DNA of 64,000 nt from Azophilus sp965215035 (GCA_965215035.1 OZ244040.1:3906001-3970000); one strand, 5' to 3'; shown: positions 1 through 9,316, numbered from the stretch's first letter. Numbers and translations are program-made. The notes: generated by a model not told the origin, from the sequence alone.

Positions 1-2
1 GC

Positions 3-1529
3 CACGCGAAACGCAACGAGTTCCGGGTTGGGGGGCGCAAACTAATCGGCTACGGCGGCTCCCAGTCGCTGGAGGCACCGGCAACCTACGCGGCGGCTTC
101 GAAGGCGCTGCTCGCCGATCTCGACATCGACCTCGACTACTTTCACAGGGCCTACGACCAGGACTTCTTTCGTCGGCATGGGCTTGGTGGCGCGGTTTTC
201 TTCGACAAGGCCGGTTGGGGGGTCGACCGGATGGTCCACTACGACTTAGGCCGCCTAGGCTACACCCTACCGCTGGCAAGGCACCGGGGCTCGGTTAAGG
301 CGGCGGTCGAAGCCATGCCGATGCCGCGGCCGGCCCGCGATCAGATGCTCGCCCTGCTAACCTCCACCGACGATGTTTTTCCCGGCCTTACCGTTGAGGA
401 ACGCCTGGAAGTGCTCGGCAGCATCAGCTATCGCAGCTATATCAGCGACAAACTCGGCATCAGCGAGCCTGAGGTATTCGCGGCGCTGCAGCCACTGACC
501 ACCGATCTCGGCGCCGATATCGCGGCCGTGCCGGCAATCGACGCGCTCTACTACACCGGCCTGCCCGGCTACCAAGCCTCCGGCCTGCCCGACTGGGATG
601 ACGAAGAGCCCTATATTCACCACTTTCCGGACGGCAATGCCGCCATTGCCCGCCTGCTGGTGCGGCGGATGATCCCGGATGCGGCACGGGGTTCGACCAT
701 GCGGGACATCGTGCTCGCAGACTTCGACTACGGCAAACTGGATGTTGCCGGCGCACCGGTTCGGCTCCGACTGAACAGCACGGCAGTGAACGTCCGTCAT
801 GACGGAGCGCCTAAGTCCGCAAAACGCGTACTGGTCGACTACGTGCGCCAAGGCCGTCACGGGCAGGCGAGTGCGAAGCATTGCCTACTGGCGTGTTACA
901 ACGCGATCATTCCCTTCCTTTGTCCAGACATGCCCGCCCGGCAACGGCAAGCGCTGTCGAACAGCCTCAAGCTACCCGTGCTGTACACCAACGTCGCGCT
1001 GAACAATTGGCGCGCCTGGAAGGCATCCGGAGTCGGGGCGGTCTCCGCACCAAGCAGCTATCACGTCAATGCCATGCTCGATTTCCCGGTCGACATGGGC
1101 GGCTACGAATTCGCCGGCGGGCCGGAAGACCCGGTCATCGTACACATGGAGCGCTTTCCGCACCGGCCGAACGCAGGCTTGTCAAAGCGCCAACAGGCAC
1201 CCCTCGGGCGCCATGAAATGCTGGCGACACCGTTCGCAACCATCGAGCGGAACACGCGCGAGCAGCTTGCAGCCATGTTTTCCCACGCCGGGTTCGACCC
1301 GGCCCGCGACATAGAGGCCATCACGGTAAACCGGTGGCCACACGGCTACGCGACGCGGGACTGGCTGGAGGACGATTACTACGACGATGACGACGACCCG
1401 CGCTACTGGTACGTGCGGGGCCGGCAATCCTTCCAGCGTATCGTCGTCGCCAATGCCGATGCCGGTGCCGAGGCGACGGTGGACATGGCCATCGTCCAGG
1501 CGCACCGCGCCGTGCAGGAACTCGGTTGA
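3..1529 (+). CDS. FAD/NAD(P)-binding amine oxidase-like protein, resembling spermidine dehydrogenase (5' end outside window)
   Basis: The frame is already open at base 3 and runs to a stop at 1527-1529, so the N-terminus with the dinucleotide-binding GxGxxG is outside the window; the first ATG at 231 is internal. The opening residues HAKRNEF followed by LIGYGGSQSLEAP are typical of bacterial flavoproteins annotated as spermidine dehydrogenase or NAD(P)-binding amine oxidoreductases, which oxidise polyamines, often in the periplasm. The C-terminal part has the usual HMERFPHRPNAG-type and NRWPHGYA segments that close the FAD site. It converges on rsmI across about 157 bp. Family assignment is by pattern recognition; the substrate is inferred. 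Confidence 0.7.
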   Translation, partial: HAKRNEFRVGGRKLIGYGGSQSLEAPATYAAASKALLADLDIDLDYFHRAYDQDFFRRHGLGGAVFFDKAGWGVDRMVHYDLGRLGYTLPLARHRGSVKAAVEAMPMPRPARDQMLALLTSTDDVFPGLTVEERLEVLGSISYRSYISDKLGISEPEVFAALQPLTTDLGADIAAVPAIDALYYTGLPGYQASGLPDWDDEEPYIHHFPDGNAAIARLLVRRMIPDAARGSTMRDIVLADFDYGKLDVAGAPVRLRLNSTAVNVRHDGAPKSAKRVLVDYVRQGRHGQASAKHCLLACYNAIIPFLCPDMPARQRQALSNSLKLPVLYTNVALNNWRAWKASGVGAVSAPSSYHVNAMLDFPVDMGGYEFAGGPEDPVIVHMERFPHRPNAGLSKRQQAPLGRHEMLATPFATIERNTREQLAAMFSHAGFDPARDIEAITVNRWPHGYATRDWLEDDYYDDDDDPRYWYVRGRQSFQRIVVANADAGAEATVDMAIVQAHRAVQELG

Positions 1530-1686
1530 GTGCGCTCCGGGAGGCGTATCGGCAACTCCGCAGCCTAAGAGTCAGTTGGCTGGAGTTGAATCCAACCGCC
1601 ATCGTTCACCAACCGCCCCGGCCACTCTGTAGACGCAAGATGAAGCAATCATCCTCGTGGTTAGCACAGGCCGCGCTGGATGCGGG

Positions 1687-2535
1687 CTAGCGACCCGTGC
1701 CGGAAAGCGGCTGGGAAGCCGCCAGCATTCGATCATAGTAGTCGGACCTCGACCCGCCGCAAACCTCGGCCATCGCCCGGGCCGCCCGGGCCGGGGGCAA
1801 CTCCCGCGCCAGCACCTCCAGCAGCCGCTGTTCGTCGAGTTGCCGGGCGGCAGGCCGCGCGGTGCCCGCCAGCACACACACGAATTCCCCGCGCAGTGAG
1901 TCTGTGGACCTGAGTTCCTCCAGCACCTCGGCGGCGGTGCCCATCAGCAAGGTCTCAAATCGTTTCGTCAGCTCCCGGCCAACCATGATCATCCGTTCCG
2001 CCGCCAGCCGGGAAATGATCTCCAGGGTGGCTTCCACCCGATGCGGCGCCTCAAAGAACAGGGTGGCCTGCCCCGACCCGCAAATCGACTCGAGCCGCCG
2101 CTCGCGAGACGAAACCCCGGCGGGCAGGAAACCCACGAACTGATAGCCATCCAGGGGCAGCGGGCAAACCGAAAGCGCCGCCGTGATGGAGCTCGGGCCC
2201 GGCACCGGAGTTACCGGAACCCCCCGGGCCCAGCAGAGGCGTACCAGCCGGAAGCCGGGGTCGGCAACCAGGGGTGTGCCCGCATCGGAGACGAGCGCCA
2301 CGTCCTCGCCGCCCTCGAGGATGCCCAACACCCTGGTTGCGGCGCGGGCTTCGTTGTCATCGCGCAGGGAAACGAGCCGTGGGCGCCGTATATTCAAGTG
2401 GGCCAACAGCGCGGCGGTGCGTCTGGTATCCTCCGAGGCGATTGTCCTAACCTCGGCAAGGACATTGACTGCTCGACGCGTCACGTCTCCGAGGTTTCCA
2501 ATAGGCGTTGCCACGATATACAGGCATCCCGGCAT
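1687..2535 (-). CDS. rsmI: 16S rRNA (cytidine(1402)-2'-O)-methyltransferase RsmI
   Basis: RsmI is an SAM-dependent enzyme that 2'-O-methylates C1402 in the decoding centre of 16S rRNA. The start ATG at 2535 was chosen because the conserved N-terminus (YIVATPIGNLGD) begins there; a longer frame reaches 2598 but its extra 21 residues are not family-like. Visible motifs are SEDTRRT, SDAGTPLVADPG, PGPSSITAALS and FFEAPHR, all diagnostic of the tetrapyrrole-methylase-fold YraL family. The length (282 aa) is normal. It is divergent from lpoA, as in E. coli, and its ATG overlaps, on the other strand, a possible ATG for lpoA. Confidence 0.93.
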   Translation of the reverse strand: MPGCLYIVATPIGNLGDVTRRAVNVLAEVRTIASEDTRRTAALLAHLNIRRPRLVSLRDDNEARAATRVLGILEGGEDVALVSDAGTPLVADPGFRLVRLCWARGVPVTPVPGPSSITAALSVCPLPLDGYQFVGFLPAGVSSRERRLESICGSGQATLFFEAPHRVEATLEIISRLAAERMIMVGRELTKRFETLLMGTAAEVLEELRSTDSLRGEFVCVLAGTARPAARQLDEQRLLEVLARELPPARAARAMAEVCGGSRSDYYDRMLAASQPLSGTGR

Positions 2536-2581
2536 GGGCTTTCCCAAGCGCACAGTCAGTCCGAATTCAACATACCGCCAT

Positions 2582-4345
2582 TTGTCCGGGGTTGCCAACC
2601 GCGCCTGTCCCGCGCATACCGGCCGGGTCTGGTTCTCGCCGGGCCGGTGGTTCCGGGTCTGGTTCTCGCGGGGCCGGTGGTTCCAGGTCTGTCTGGCCCA
2701 TGCGCTGCTCGCCGCCTGCCAGGCCCCGGCACCGGTGACCCACCCGGAACCGTCCCCCCAAGCCCCCCAACCGCCCCCCGAAGAAGCCGAGGCCCGTAGT
2801 ACGCAAGCGAACGCCGTCCACCTGCTGACCAGCGAGTCGTGCGAGCGCGACGGGAACTACGTATGCGCCGTGGAGGCCCTGGCGCGCTACATCTGGCATC
2901 GGCCCGGCGACCAATCGTCCAATGGGCAAAACGCCCGGCAAGCCGTGCCGACCGGGAAGCGCTCGACCGACCCAGCCCTGCAGGCCTGGCACAACCGCCT
3001 GTGGCGATTGACCGGGGCCGTCCCGCCGACGCGAGTAGCGGCGTTGGCGCAGAACCACAGCCTAGCCCCGCTCTGGGGGCTGCGCGCGGCAATGAGCGGC
3101 AGCCAGTCGAGCCAGGAGCAGGCCGCGCGCCTGGGGGCCTGGCTGGCGGAGTGGCCGCATCACCCCTTCCACAGGGCACCGCCAGGCAGCCTCGCACGGC
3201 TACTGCGGCCCCAGGCACAGCCGGGCCGCGTCGCCCTGTTCCTGCCCCTGAGTGGGGCCCTCGCGCCAGCCGGCCGCGCCGTGCGCGATGGCTTTATCGC
3301 CGCTTATTTCCAAGACGGGGCACCACAGCGGCCGGCCGTGCGCATCTATGACACCGCCACGGAACCCATACCGGCACTCTACGAACAATGCCTGGTCGAC
3401 GGCATGCACCTGATCGTCGGCCCACTGGGCAAACTCAAGCTGGAAGCGCTGCACCGCCTGAAGCCGGAATTGCCCGTCCTAGGCCTCAACTACTTCGATG
3501 CCGACACAGGCACCGTCAACGACATCCACCTCCCCCAGGCCGACGCCACCGCCTCCCACCCCCGCCCGCCGTTCATGCGGGTGGGCCTCGCCATCGAAGA
3601 CGAAGCGGCCACCATCGCCACCCGCCTGCACCAAGAGCAGCGGCAGCGACTGCTTGCCATTCACGGCAGCGAGGAGTGGGCGACACGCGGCGCACGGGCG
3701 TTGGCGGATGCCTGGCCGTTCGAACTCGAGCTCCAGGAATTCGCCGACCTCAGGGCAATCACCGATACCGTCGGCGATGCGATGCGGGTTGCCGCCAGCC
3801 TAGAACGCCGTGCCGCACTAGAACGGCTACTGAATATGGAACTGGAGTTCCTGCCCCGCGCCCGCTCGGACCTCGATGGCGTGGTCGCGTTCGTCAACCC
3901 GGTCGAGGCCGCCGCCCTGGCGGCGGCGTTGCGGTTTCATTTCGCGAGCCACCTGCCCGTATACGCCAGTTCCCAGAGCGTTCGCAACTCCTTCGCCCTA
4001 GAGGAGTTGAACGGCTTTGCGGTGGCAGAGATGCCAATCAACCTACAGCCCGACCCGCTTTGGAACGCCGTGCAGGACAGTTTCGGGGCCGACCGCAGCA
4101 ACCTTGGCGCCCTTCGCGCCTTCGGCATGGACGCCTACCGCATCGTCAACCACTGGGAATGGGTAGCCATGCGCGAACCCCTGTACGGCGCCACTGGCAA
4201 ACTGCAACTCGCCCCCAATGGGCCCATCCACCGCACACTTGCCTGGGGAACCGTCGCGCGCGGCGCACTGCAGCCGCTACCGGACCAACCCCTTGCGCAA
4301 CGGCAGCGACCGGGGCCGGGGAATACGGGCGATGACAACCCGTAG
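2582..4345 (+). CDS. lpoA: penicillin-binding protein activator LpoA-like lipoprotein
   Basis: LpoA is an outer-membrane lipoprotein that spans the periplasm and activates the peptidoglycan synthase PBP1A. A lipobox LLAAC places the lipidated cysteine at bases 2717-2719. The C-terminal two thirds carry the periplasmic-binding-protein-like domain (GRVALFLPLSGALAPAGRAV, then IVGPLGK). The start is uncertain: no ATG or GTG lies near the lipobox. A TTG at 2582 is used here, and an ATG at 2534 is the alternative. The signal region contains a 30-bp tandem duplication with arginines, unusual for a signal peptide. Position between rsmI and yraN matches the yraL-yraM-yraN order of E. coli. Confidence 0.85.
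   Translation: MSGVANRACPAHTGRVWFSPGRWFRVWFSRGRWFQVCLAHALLAACQAPAPVTHPEPSPQAPQPPPEEAEARSTQANAVHLLTSESCERDGNYVCAVEALARYIWHRPGDQSSNGQNARQAVPTGKRSTDPALQAWHNRLWRLTGAVPPTRVAALAQNHSLAPLWGLRAAMSGSQSSQEQAARLGAWLAEWPHHPFHRAPPGSLARLLRPQAQPGRVALFLPLSGALAPAGRAVRDGFIAAYFQDGAPQRPAVRIYDTATEPIPALYEQCLVDGMHLIVGPLGKLKLEALHRLKPELPVLGLNYFDADTGTVNDIHLPQADATASHPRPPFMRVGLAIEDEAATIATRLHQEQRQRLLAIHGSEEWATRGARALADAWPFELELQEFADLRAITDTVGDAMRVAASLERRAALERLLNMELEFLPRARSDLDGVVAFVNPVEAAALAAALRFHFASHLPVYASSQSVRNSFALEELNGFAVAEMPINLQPDPLWNAVQDSFGADRSNLGALRAFGMDAYRIVNHWEWVAMREPLYGATGKLQLAPNGPIHRTLAWGTVARGALQPLPDQPLAQRQRPGPGNTGDDNP
2624..2691. repeat. 30-bp tandem duplication inside the lpoA signal-peptide region
   Basis: Two adjacent 30-bp units (2624-2653 and 2654-2683) differ at one base and are followed by an 8-base start of a third. 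The unit length is a multiple of three, so the lpoA frame stays open and the product gains a repeated ten-residue segment (RVWFSPGRWF then RVWFSRGRWF) just before the lipobox. Confidence 0.85.
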
Positions 4346-4733
4346 ATGCTCCACCAGCCAGCAAACCACCACGGCCAAGGGTCGCCGGGCCGAGGCACTT
4401 GCACTCGGCTACCTGAGAAGCCAGGGCCTTAGGTTGATTGCCCGCAACTACCGCTGCCGCGCCGGCGAGGCCGACCTGGTCATGCGGCAATCCGGCACCC
4501 TGGTGTTCGTGGAAGTCCGCTCCCGCGCCTCGTCCGCCTTTGTCATCGCCAAGGAAACCGTGGACTGGCGGAAACAGCAGCGCCTGGTTCGGGTGGCTGG
4601 CTGTTTTTTGCGCGAGCGCCCGGAATTCGCCGACCGCCCGGTTCGATTTGACGTCGTATCGGTGACGAGGCCAAACTACCGTGCCAACCTGGAGTGGATT
4701 CGGAACGCTTTCGAGGTCGATGACTCCTTCTAA
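4332..4733 (+). CDS. yraN: YraN family (UPF0102) endonuclease-fold protein
   Basis: This 133-residue protein has the UPF0102 signature: KGRRAEALALGYLRSQGLRLIARNYRCRAGEADLV is split here over positions 18-52, followed by LVFVEVRSR. The GEADLV...FVEVRSR pair corresponds to the D-ExK core of a PD-(D/E)XK nuclease fold. Its biological role is not established in the family. ATG 4332 overlaps the lpoA stop by 14 bases, indicating translational coupling; an upstream ATG at 4218 only extends into lpoA. The next gene, dolP, overlaps its end in turn, so the diaA gene that sits between yraN and dolP in E. coli is absent. Confidence 0.9.
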   Translation: MTTRRCSTSQQTTTAKGRRAEALALGYLRSQGLRLIARNYRCRAGEADLVMRQSGTLVFVEVRSRASSAFVIAKETVDWRKQQRLVRVAGCFLRERPEFADRPVRFDVVSVTRPNYRANLEWIRNAFEVDDSF

Positions 4734-5370
4734 CACGCTTGGTATAGGGGCAGCAGGCGCGGCGGCGAACCGGAAGCGATCATTCCTTGCCGCCGCCGGC
4801 CTTGCCGCCGCCAACACCCGGTTCAAACAGCGCCCGGCAACGCTGGTCCTTCTGCTGCTCACCCTGGGGCTGTCGTCCTGCGCCACCTTCTCCAGCGACC
4901 CCCGGGTGCGCACGCCGGGGGCCATGTTCGACGACGAGGTACTCGAGAAACTGGTCGAACAGGAAATTCGCCGCTCCGATGCGGAATTCGACAGCGCCCA
5001 TCTCGTCATCGTCAGCTACGACGGCATTGTGCTACTGCTCGGCCAGGTGTCCACCGAGGCGCTAAAGACCAAGGCCGGAACCCTGACCCAGGGCATCGCC
5101 AAGGTGCGCGGGGTACACAACGAACTAGGCGTCGGCGGCCCGCTCTCCTACCTCGCCCGCAGCAACGACGGCTGGCTGACGAGCAAGGTCAAGAGCAAGC
5201 TCATCGCCGCCAAGACGGCCCCCGGGCGCAAGGTGAAAGTCCAAACCGAGAACGGCGTCGTCTACCTGATGGGTTTGCTCACTCGCGCCGAAGCCGACGC
5301 GGCGGTCGAGGTCGCCAAGTCGGTCTACGGCGTGCAGGAAATAGTCCGGGTCTTCGAATACCTCGATTGA
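4720..5370 (+). CDS. dolP: BON-domain outer-membrane lipoprotein DolP (YraP)
   Basis: DolP is a division- and outer-membrane-associated lipoprotein with two BON domains that bind anionic phospholipid. A hydrophobic stretch (LVLLLLTLGL) ends in the lipobox LSSC, unusually about 50 residues from the chosen ATG at 4720, so the true start may be nearer the lipobox. Two BON units follow: one with IVSYDGIVLLLGQV, and a second with KVQTENGVVYLMGLLT, each containing the central glycine. It overlaps yraN by 14 bases and converges on sspA 60 bp downstream. Confidence 0.88.
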   Translation: MTPSNTLGIGAAGAAANRKRSFLAAAGLAAANTRFKQRPATLVLLLLTLGLSSCATFSSDPRVRTPGAMFDDEVLEKLVEQEIRRSDAEFDSAHLVIVSYDGIVLLLGQVSTEALKTKAGTLTQGIAKVRGVHNELGVGGPLSYLARSNDGWLTSKVKSKLIAAKTAPGRKVKVQTENGVVYLMGLLTRAEADAAVEVAKSVYGVQEIVRVFEYLD

Positions 5371-5429
5371 GCCCGCCGCCAGCGGCCGGTTCGCAATACG
5401 GGGTGCCGAGGTCGTTGCCCCAAGCCCGG

Positions 5430-6062
5430 TCAGTCCTGCATTTCCAATTCGGCTTCGGTCAGGCTGGCGCGAAAAGACTCGCGCTCGAAAATCATGTGCA
5501 TGTACTTCCGCAACGGGCGGGTCGACCGTTCGACCAGGTCGATGCCGACCACCTTCAACCGCCAGAAAATCGGCGCCACGCAGCAATCCACCAGGGTGAA
5601 CTCCTCGTTCATGAAGAAGGGCTTCTCGCTGAAGATCGGCGCGATGGCCACAACGCTCTCGCGCAGTTCGTTGCGCGCCCGGGCGCGCACGGTTTCCCGT
5701 CCCTTGCCGCGCATCAGCACATCGAGCCGGCCGCTCCACTCCTTCTCCACCCGGGTAATCCATAGCCGGGATAGCGCCCGCTGCACCGGGTAGACCGACA
5801 GCAGCGGCGGGTGTGGAAAACGCTCGTCGAGGTATTCCATGATCACATTGGCCTCATAGAGCACCAGATCCCGGTCCGCAAGGATGGGCAGGCTGTTGTA
5901 TGGACTGATCTCGAGCAACTCTTTCGGCTTTCTGTTGGGGTCGATGTTGATGATGTCCACAGTGACGCTTTTTTCCGCCAATACCATGCGGACACGGTGG
6001 GAATAATGATCCCGGGGGTCGGAGAAAAAGGTCATGGAGGATCGTCTTGTGACTAGGCTCAT
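5430..6062 (-). CDS. sspA: stringent starvation protein A (GST-fold RNA polymerase-associated protein)
   Basis: SspA binds RNA polymerase and alters transcription during starvation and acid stress. The 210-residue product shows the thioredoxin-like N-domain with FSDPRDHYSHRVRMVLAEK, the ISPYNSLPILADRDLVLYE turn, and the SspA-specific PHPPLL motif in the loop to the helical C-domain. ATG 6062 gives the usual short N-terminal extension; ATG 6035 is also possible. It lies directly downstream of petC, as in many proteobacteria, but sspB is not found after it: dolP occupies that position on the opposite strand. Confidence 0.93.
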   Translation of the reverse strand: MSLVTRRSSMTFFSDPRDHYSHRVRMVLAEKSVTVDIINIDPNRKPKELLEISPYNSLPILADRDLVLYEANVIMEYLDERFPHPPLLSVYPVQRALSRLWITRVEKEWSGRLDVLMRGKGRETVRARARNELRESVVAIAPIFSEKPFFMNEEFTLVDCCVAPIFWRLKVVGIDLVERSTRPLRKYMHMIFERESFRASLTEAELEMQD

Positions 6063-6110
6063 GGCGCTGCCCTTGCGGGTTCAGGAGGCTGGCTTTCGCC
6101 AGGCTATGGG

Positions 6111-6854
6111 TCAATGAATATCTTTCCAGAATTCCCGGTTCAGCAACCAGGTAAACACCCCCAGTACGGCGAGAAACAGCAGCACATAGGCACCGAGCCG
6201 CTGCCGTTCGAGCCGCACCGGTTCGCCGACATAAAAGAGAAAGTTGACCAGATCATACACCGCCGAATCGTACTCCTCGGCAGAGTAGAGACCGGTTCCC
6301 GCGTCGACGGCCAACCTGTAGCAGTCCTCGGCCTCGGGCGGGCATCGGTCTCGCTGCACGCCCTGCAACTCTAGGAGCGCATGGGGCATGCCCACGTTCT
6401 CAAATACCTTGTTGTTCACGCCGAACGGCCGCGTCTCGTCCACATAGAAGGTTTTGAGATAGTTGTAGAGCCACTCGGGGCTGCGCACCCGGGTCACCAT
6501 GGTGAGGTCCGGGGCCGGCGCACCGAACCAGTTGCGCGCCTGTTCCGTATCCATCGCCGTGGTCATCAGTTCGCCGATCTTCTGCCCCGTGAAAACCACG
6601 GTCTCGAGGGCGACGTCATGGGAAATGCCCAGGTCGTCCGCCGTTCGCTCGTAACGCTGGAAGCGCAGGGAGTGGCAGCCGAGGCAGTAGTTGGCGTATA
6701 GCCGCAGCCCCCGTTGCAACGAGGGCAGGTCGCGAATATTCGGCTGCATCGCCTGCATGGGCCAGTCGGTGGCCGCGGCCACCGCCCGGGTGGGCAGACC
6801 GGCGGCCGCCGCTACGGCCAACGCGGCTGCGACCAGCAGGGTGCGATGGCTCAT
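6111..6854 (-). CDS. petC: ubiquinol-cytochrome c reductase, cytochrome c1
   Basis: This is the haem-c subunit of the bc1 complex, passing electrons from the Rieske centre to periplasmic cytochrome c. ATG 6854 gives 247 residues with a cleavable signal peptide ending near VAAATDW. The haem motif CLGCH lies at residues 57-61, and GMPHALLE supplies the probable axial methionine. A single C-terminal membrane anchor (YVLLFLAVLGVFTWLL) precedes a charged tail. A longer frame starts at 7061 but lies inside petB and is rejected. It follows petB by 2 bp in the petABC operon. Confidence 0.95.
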   Translation of the reverse strand: MSHRTLLVAAALAVAAAAGLPTRAVAAATDWPMQAMQPNIRDLPSLQRGLRLYANYCLGCHSLRFQRYERTADDLGISHDVALETVVFTGQKIGELMTTAMDTEQARNWFGAPAPDLTMVTRVRSPEWLYNYLKTFYVDETRPFGVNNKVFENVGMPHALLELQGVQRDRCPPEAEDCYRLAVDAGTGLYSAEEYDSAVYDLVNFLFYVGEPVRLERQRLGAYVLLFLAVLGVFTWLLNREFWKDIH

Positions 6855-6856
6855 GG

Positions 6857-8119
6857 TCACGTCACCCGTTCCGGTACGGGCTTCGTCTTCTCCACCCGGG
6901 TATACCAGGGCATCAACACGAAATAGGCGAAGTACAGGACGGTGCAGAACTGGGCCACCAAGGTCGCAAGGGGCGACGGCGGCACCATGCCGAGATACCC
7001 CAATATGACGAAGCTCACGACGAAAATAGCCAGCATCCACTTGGAAATAGCACCCTTGCAACGCATCGGCGAGACCGGGCTGCGGTCAAGCCACGGCAGG
7101 ATGGCGGGCATGGCGAGGGCACCGGCCATAACGACCAATCCCCAGAACTTCGCCGGCATTCCGAACAGGGGGAAGGTGGCGGCGCGCAGCATGGCGTAGA
7201 ACGGCGTGTAGTACCACACCGGCGCGATATGCTCCGGGGTCTTCAGTGGATCAGCCATCTCGAAATTCGGCTTCTCCAGAAAGTAGCCCCCCATCTCCGG
7301 TGCGAAGAATACAACCGCGCAGAACAGGAACAGGAACACCACGGTGGCGTGAACATCGTGGGTAACGGTATAGGGCCAAAACGCCACCCCGTCCAGGGGC
7401 TTGCCGGTTTCGTCCCGGAACTTCTTGATGTCCGCGCCGTCCGGTGCCGTGGAACCCACGTGGTGCAGGGCGACAAGGTGCAGGAAAACCAGCATCACCA
7501 GCAGCAGCGGCAAGGCGATGACGTGTAGGGCGAAGAACCGGTTGAGGGTGATATCCGAGAGCTGGTAGTCGCCGCGCAACCATTCCATCAGATCCGCGCC
7601 AACCAGGGGAATGGCGCCCACCAGGGAGACGATCACCTGTCCCGCCCAGTACGACATGTTGCCCCAGGGCAACAGGTAGCCAAAGAATCCTTCCGCCATG
7701 AGCGCCAGGTAGATGGCCATGCCGATCAGCCACAGCAACTCGCGCGGCTTCCGGTACGACCCGTACAGCAGGCCGCGGAACATGTGCAGATACACAATCG
7801 CGAAGAAGGCCGAGGCCCCGGTCGAGTGAAGATAGCGCAGCAACCATCCGAACTCGACATCGCGCATGATGTACTCGACAGAGGCGAAGGCCCCCTCTCC
7901 GCTCGGCACGTAGCTCATGGTCAGCCACAGGCCGGTGACCACCTGTATGACCAGAACGAAGGTGGCCAGCCACCCCATCAGGTACCAGAAGTTGTGGTTT
8001 TTGGGGGCGTAGTACCTAGAGAGGTGGTACTCCCAGGTTTCCGTTGCCGGGAACCGGACATCCAACCAGCCAATCAACGAGCCCCACCCCCGGGCAATTC
8101 GGCCTTGGCGTTGCGCCAT
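6857..8119 (-). CDS. petB: ubiquinol-cytochrome c reductase, cytochrome b
   Basis: The 420-residue membrane subunit holds two b haems and both quinone sites. Histidine ligands are visible in helices B and D (RYLHSTG..VYLHMFR and FALHVIALP..FLHLVALHH). The Qo-site loop reads PVWY rather than the textbook PEWY, a variant known from gammaproteobacterial complexes. Eight or so hydrophobic helices are present and the length is full. The gene abuts petA (stop and start share a base at 8119) and petC. Confidence 0.96.
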   Translation of the reverse strand: MAQRQGRIARGWGSLIGWLDVRFPATETWEYHLSRYYAPKNHNFWYLMGWLATFVLVIQVVTGLWLTMSYVPSGEGAFASVEYIMRDVEFGWLLRYLHSTGASAFFAIVYLHMFRGLLYGSYRKPRELLWLIGMAIYLALMAEGFFGYLLPWGNMSYWAGQVIVSLVGAIPLVGADLMEWLRGDYQLSDITLNRFFALHVIALPLLLVMLVFLHLVALHHVGSTAPDGADIKKFRDETGKPLDGVAFWPYTVTHDVHATVVFLFLFCAVVFFAPEMGGYFLEKPNFEMADPLKTPEHIAPVWYYTPFYAMLRAATFPLFGMPAKFWGLVVMAGALAMPAILPWLDRSPVSPMRCKGAISKWMLAIFVVSFVILGYLGMVPPSPLATLVAQFCTVLYFAYFVLMPWYTRVEKTKPVPERVT

Positions 8120-8763
8120 CAGGCGGTCTCCTCATCCTCGCCTATGACAATCAACGTTTCCGATGCAAAGCGGTACGGCGGAACCTCGAGATTGTCCGGC
8201 GCCGGCACCGCCTTCACCACCCGCCCCGCCAGATCGAAACGAGAGCCATGACAGGGGCAGAAGAACCCACCCTGCCAGTTCGCATCGAAGGGTTCCGGGC
8301 GGATCTTGCCGTGGTACTTGGGCGAACAGCCGAGATGGGTGCAGAGCCCCAGGTAAATACCGATGTCGGGACGTTTGGAGCGCCAGGGATTGCGCGCGTA
8401 GTCGGGCTGCATGGCAAGGTTGTCGGAATTCTGGTCGGCCAGGCTGGCGTTGTCCTGCCGTAGGCGGGCAACGGCCGCCTCGTCTCTCTTCACAACAAAT
8501 ACCGGCTTGCCCCGCCATGCGGGTATGGGGCCCAGGATCTCGCCGGGACGCAGTTTGGAGATATCGACGGTAACCGGCGCACCGGCGGCGCGCGCCTTGG
8601 CGCTCGGCAACCAGGATCGAACAAAGGGCACCGCCGCGCCGACGGCGCCTAAGCCACCGACCGTGGCCGTTGCGCCAACCAAGAATTTACGCCGCTTGGT
8701 ATTGGCGCCGCCGCCCGGGTCCGGCTCGCTCGCCGGCGATTCGTCGAACGTATCGGTGCTCAA
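8119..8763 (-). CDS. petA: ubiquinol-cytochrome c reductase, Rieske iron-sulfur subunit
   Basis: The Rieske protein transfers electrons from ubiquinol to cytochrome c1. An N-terminal RRKFLVGA followed by a hydrophobic segment is a Tat-type anchor, as expected for a pre-folded Fe-S protein. The cluster ligands are in CTHLGC and CPCHGS. The start codon is TTG (rc of 8761-8763), supported by an AGGAG-like site a short distance upstream; no ATG fits. It is the first gene of petABC. The 150 bp between it and rpsI probably contains the operon promoter. Confidence 0.94.
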   Translation of the reverse strand: MSTDTFDESPASEPDPGGGANTKRRKFLVGATATVGGLGAVGAAVPFVRSWLPSAKARAAGAPVTVDISKLRPGEILGPIPAWRGKPVFVVKRDEAAVARLRQDNASLADQNSDNLAMQPDYARNPWRSKRPDIGIYLGLCTHLGCSPKYHGKIRPEPFDANWQGGFFCPCHGSRFDLAGRVVKAVPAPDNLEVPPYRFASETLIVIGEDEETA

Positions 8764-8913
8764 GGCTCAAGGCTCCTGTACTTGTACGTGTTGGCGCTAT
8801 TGGCGGCTTGTGCTTCGACCACAGCGGCAGCCGCATCGGCTATCCCCGGCAACGCGCTGGCGAGATAAGCGCGGATTCTACCACAGCGACCCCCCGACCC
8901 GTGGCCGGCCGGG

Positions 8914-9306
8914 TCAGCGCTTGGAGTACTGCGGGCGCTTGCGCGCCTTGCGCAGGCCAATCTTCTTGCGCTCCACTTCCCGGGCATCCCGGGTAAGAAA
9001 GCCAGCCTGACGCAACGGTTGGCGCAGGTTTTCATCCTGCTGCACCAGCGCCCGGGCGATACCGTGCCGAATGGCCCCCGCCTGGCCGGAGTTGCCCCCG
9101 CCGCGAACGGTTACCCTGATGTCCAGCCGATCGCCAAGCTGCACCACGTCGAGCGGCTGGCGCACGATCATGCGCGCCGTCTCCCGCCCGAAATAGCGGT
9201 CGAGCGGCCGGGCGTTGACCGTGATGTTGCCCGTCCCGGAAGCAATATATACCCGCGCCGCGGCGGTCTTGCGCCGGCCGGTTCCATAGTTCGATGGGTT
9301 TGCCAC
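8914..9306 (-). CDS. rpsI: 30S ribosomal protein S9
   Basis: S9 contacts the P-site tRNA anticodon through its basic C-terminal tail, visible as RKARKRPQYSKR. The body has the family patterns YGTGRRKTAAARVYI and GGGNSGQAGAIRHGIARAL. GTG at 9306 was chosen: it is preceded by GGAG at a spacing of 5 and gives 130 residues, the length of E. coli S9. The longer reading frame to 9372 runs into rplM. It follows rplM by 10 bp. Confidence 0.95.
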   Translation of the reverse strand: MANPSNYGTGRRKTAAARVYIASGTGNITVNARPLDRYFGRETARMIVRQPLDVVQLGDRLDIRVTVRGGGNSGQAGAIRHGIARALVQQDENLRQPLRQAGFLTRDAREVERKKIGLRKARKRPQYSKR

Positions 9307-9316
9307 AAGCGCTCCG

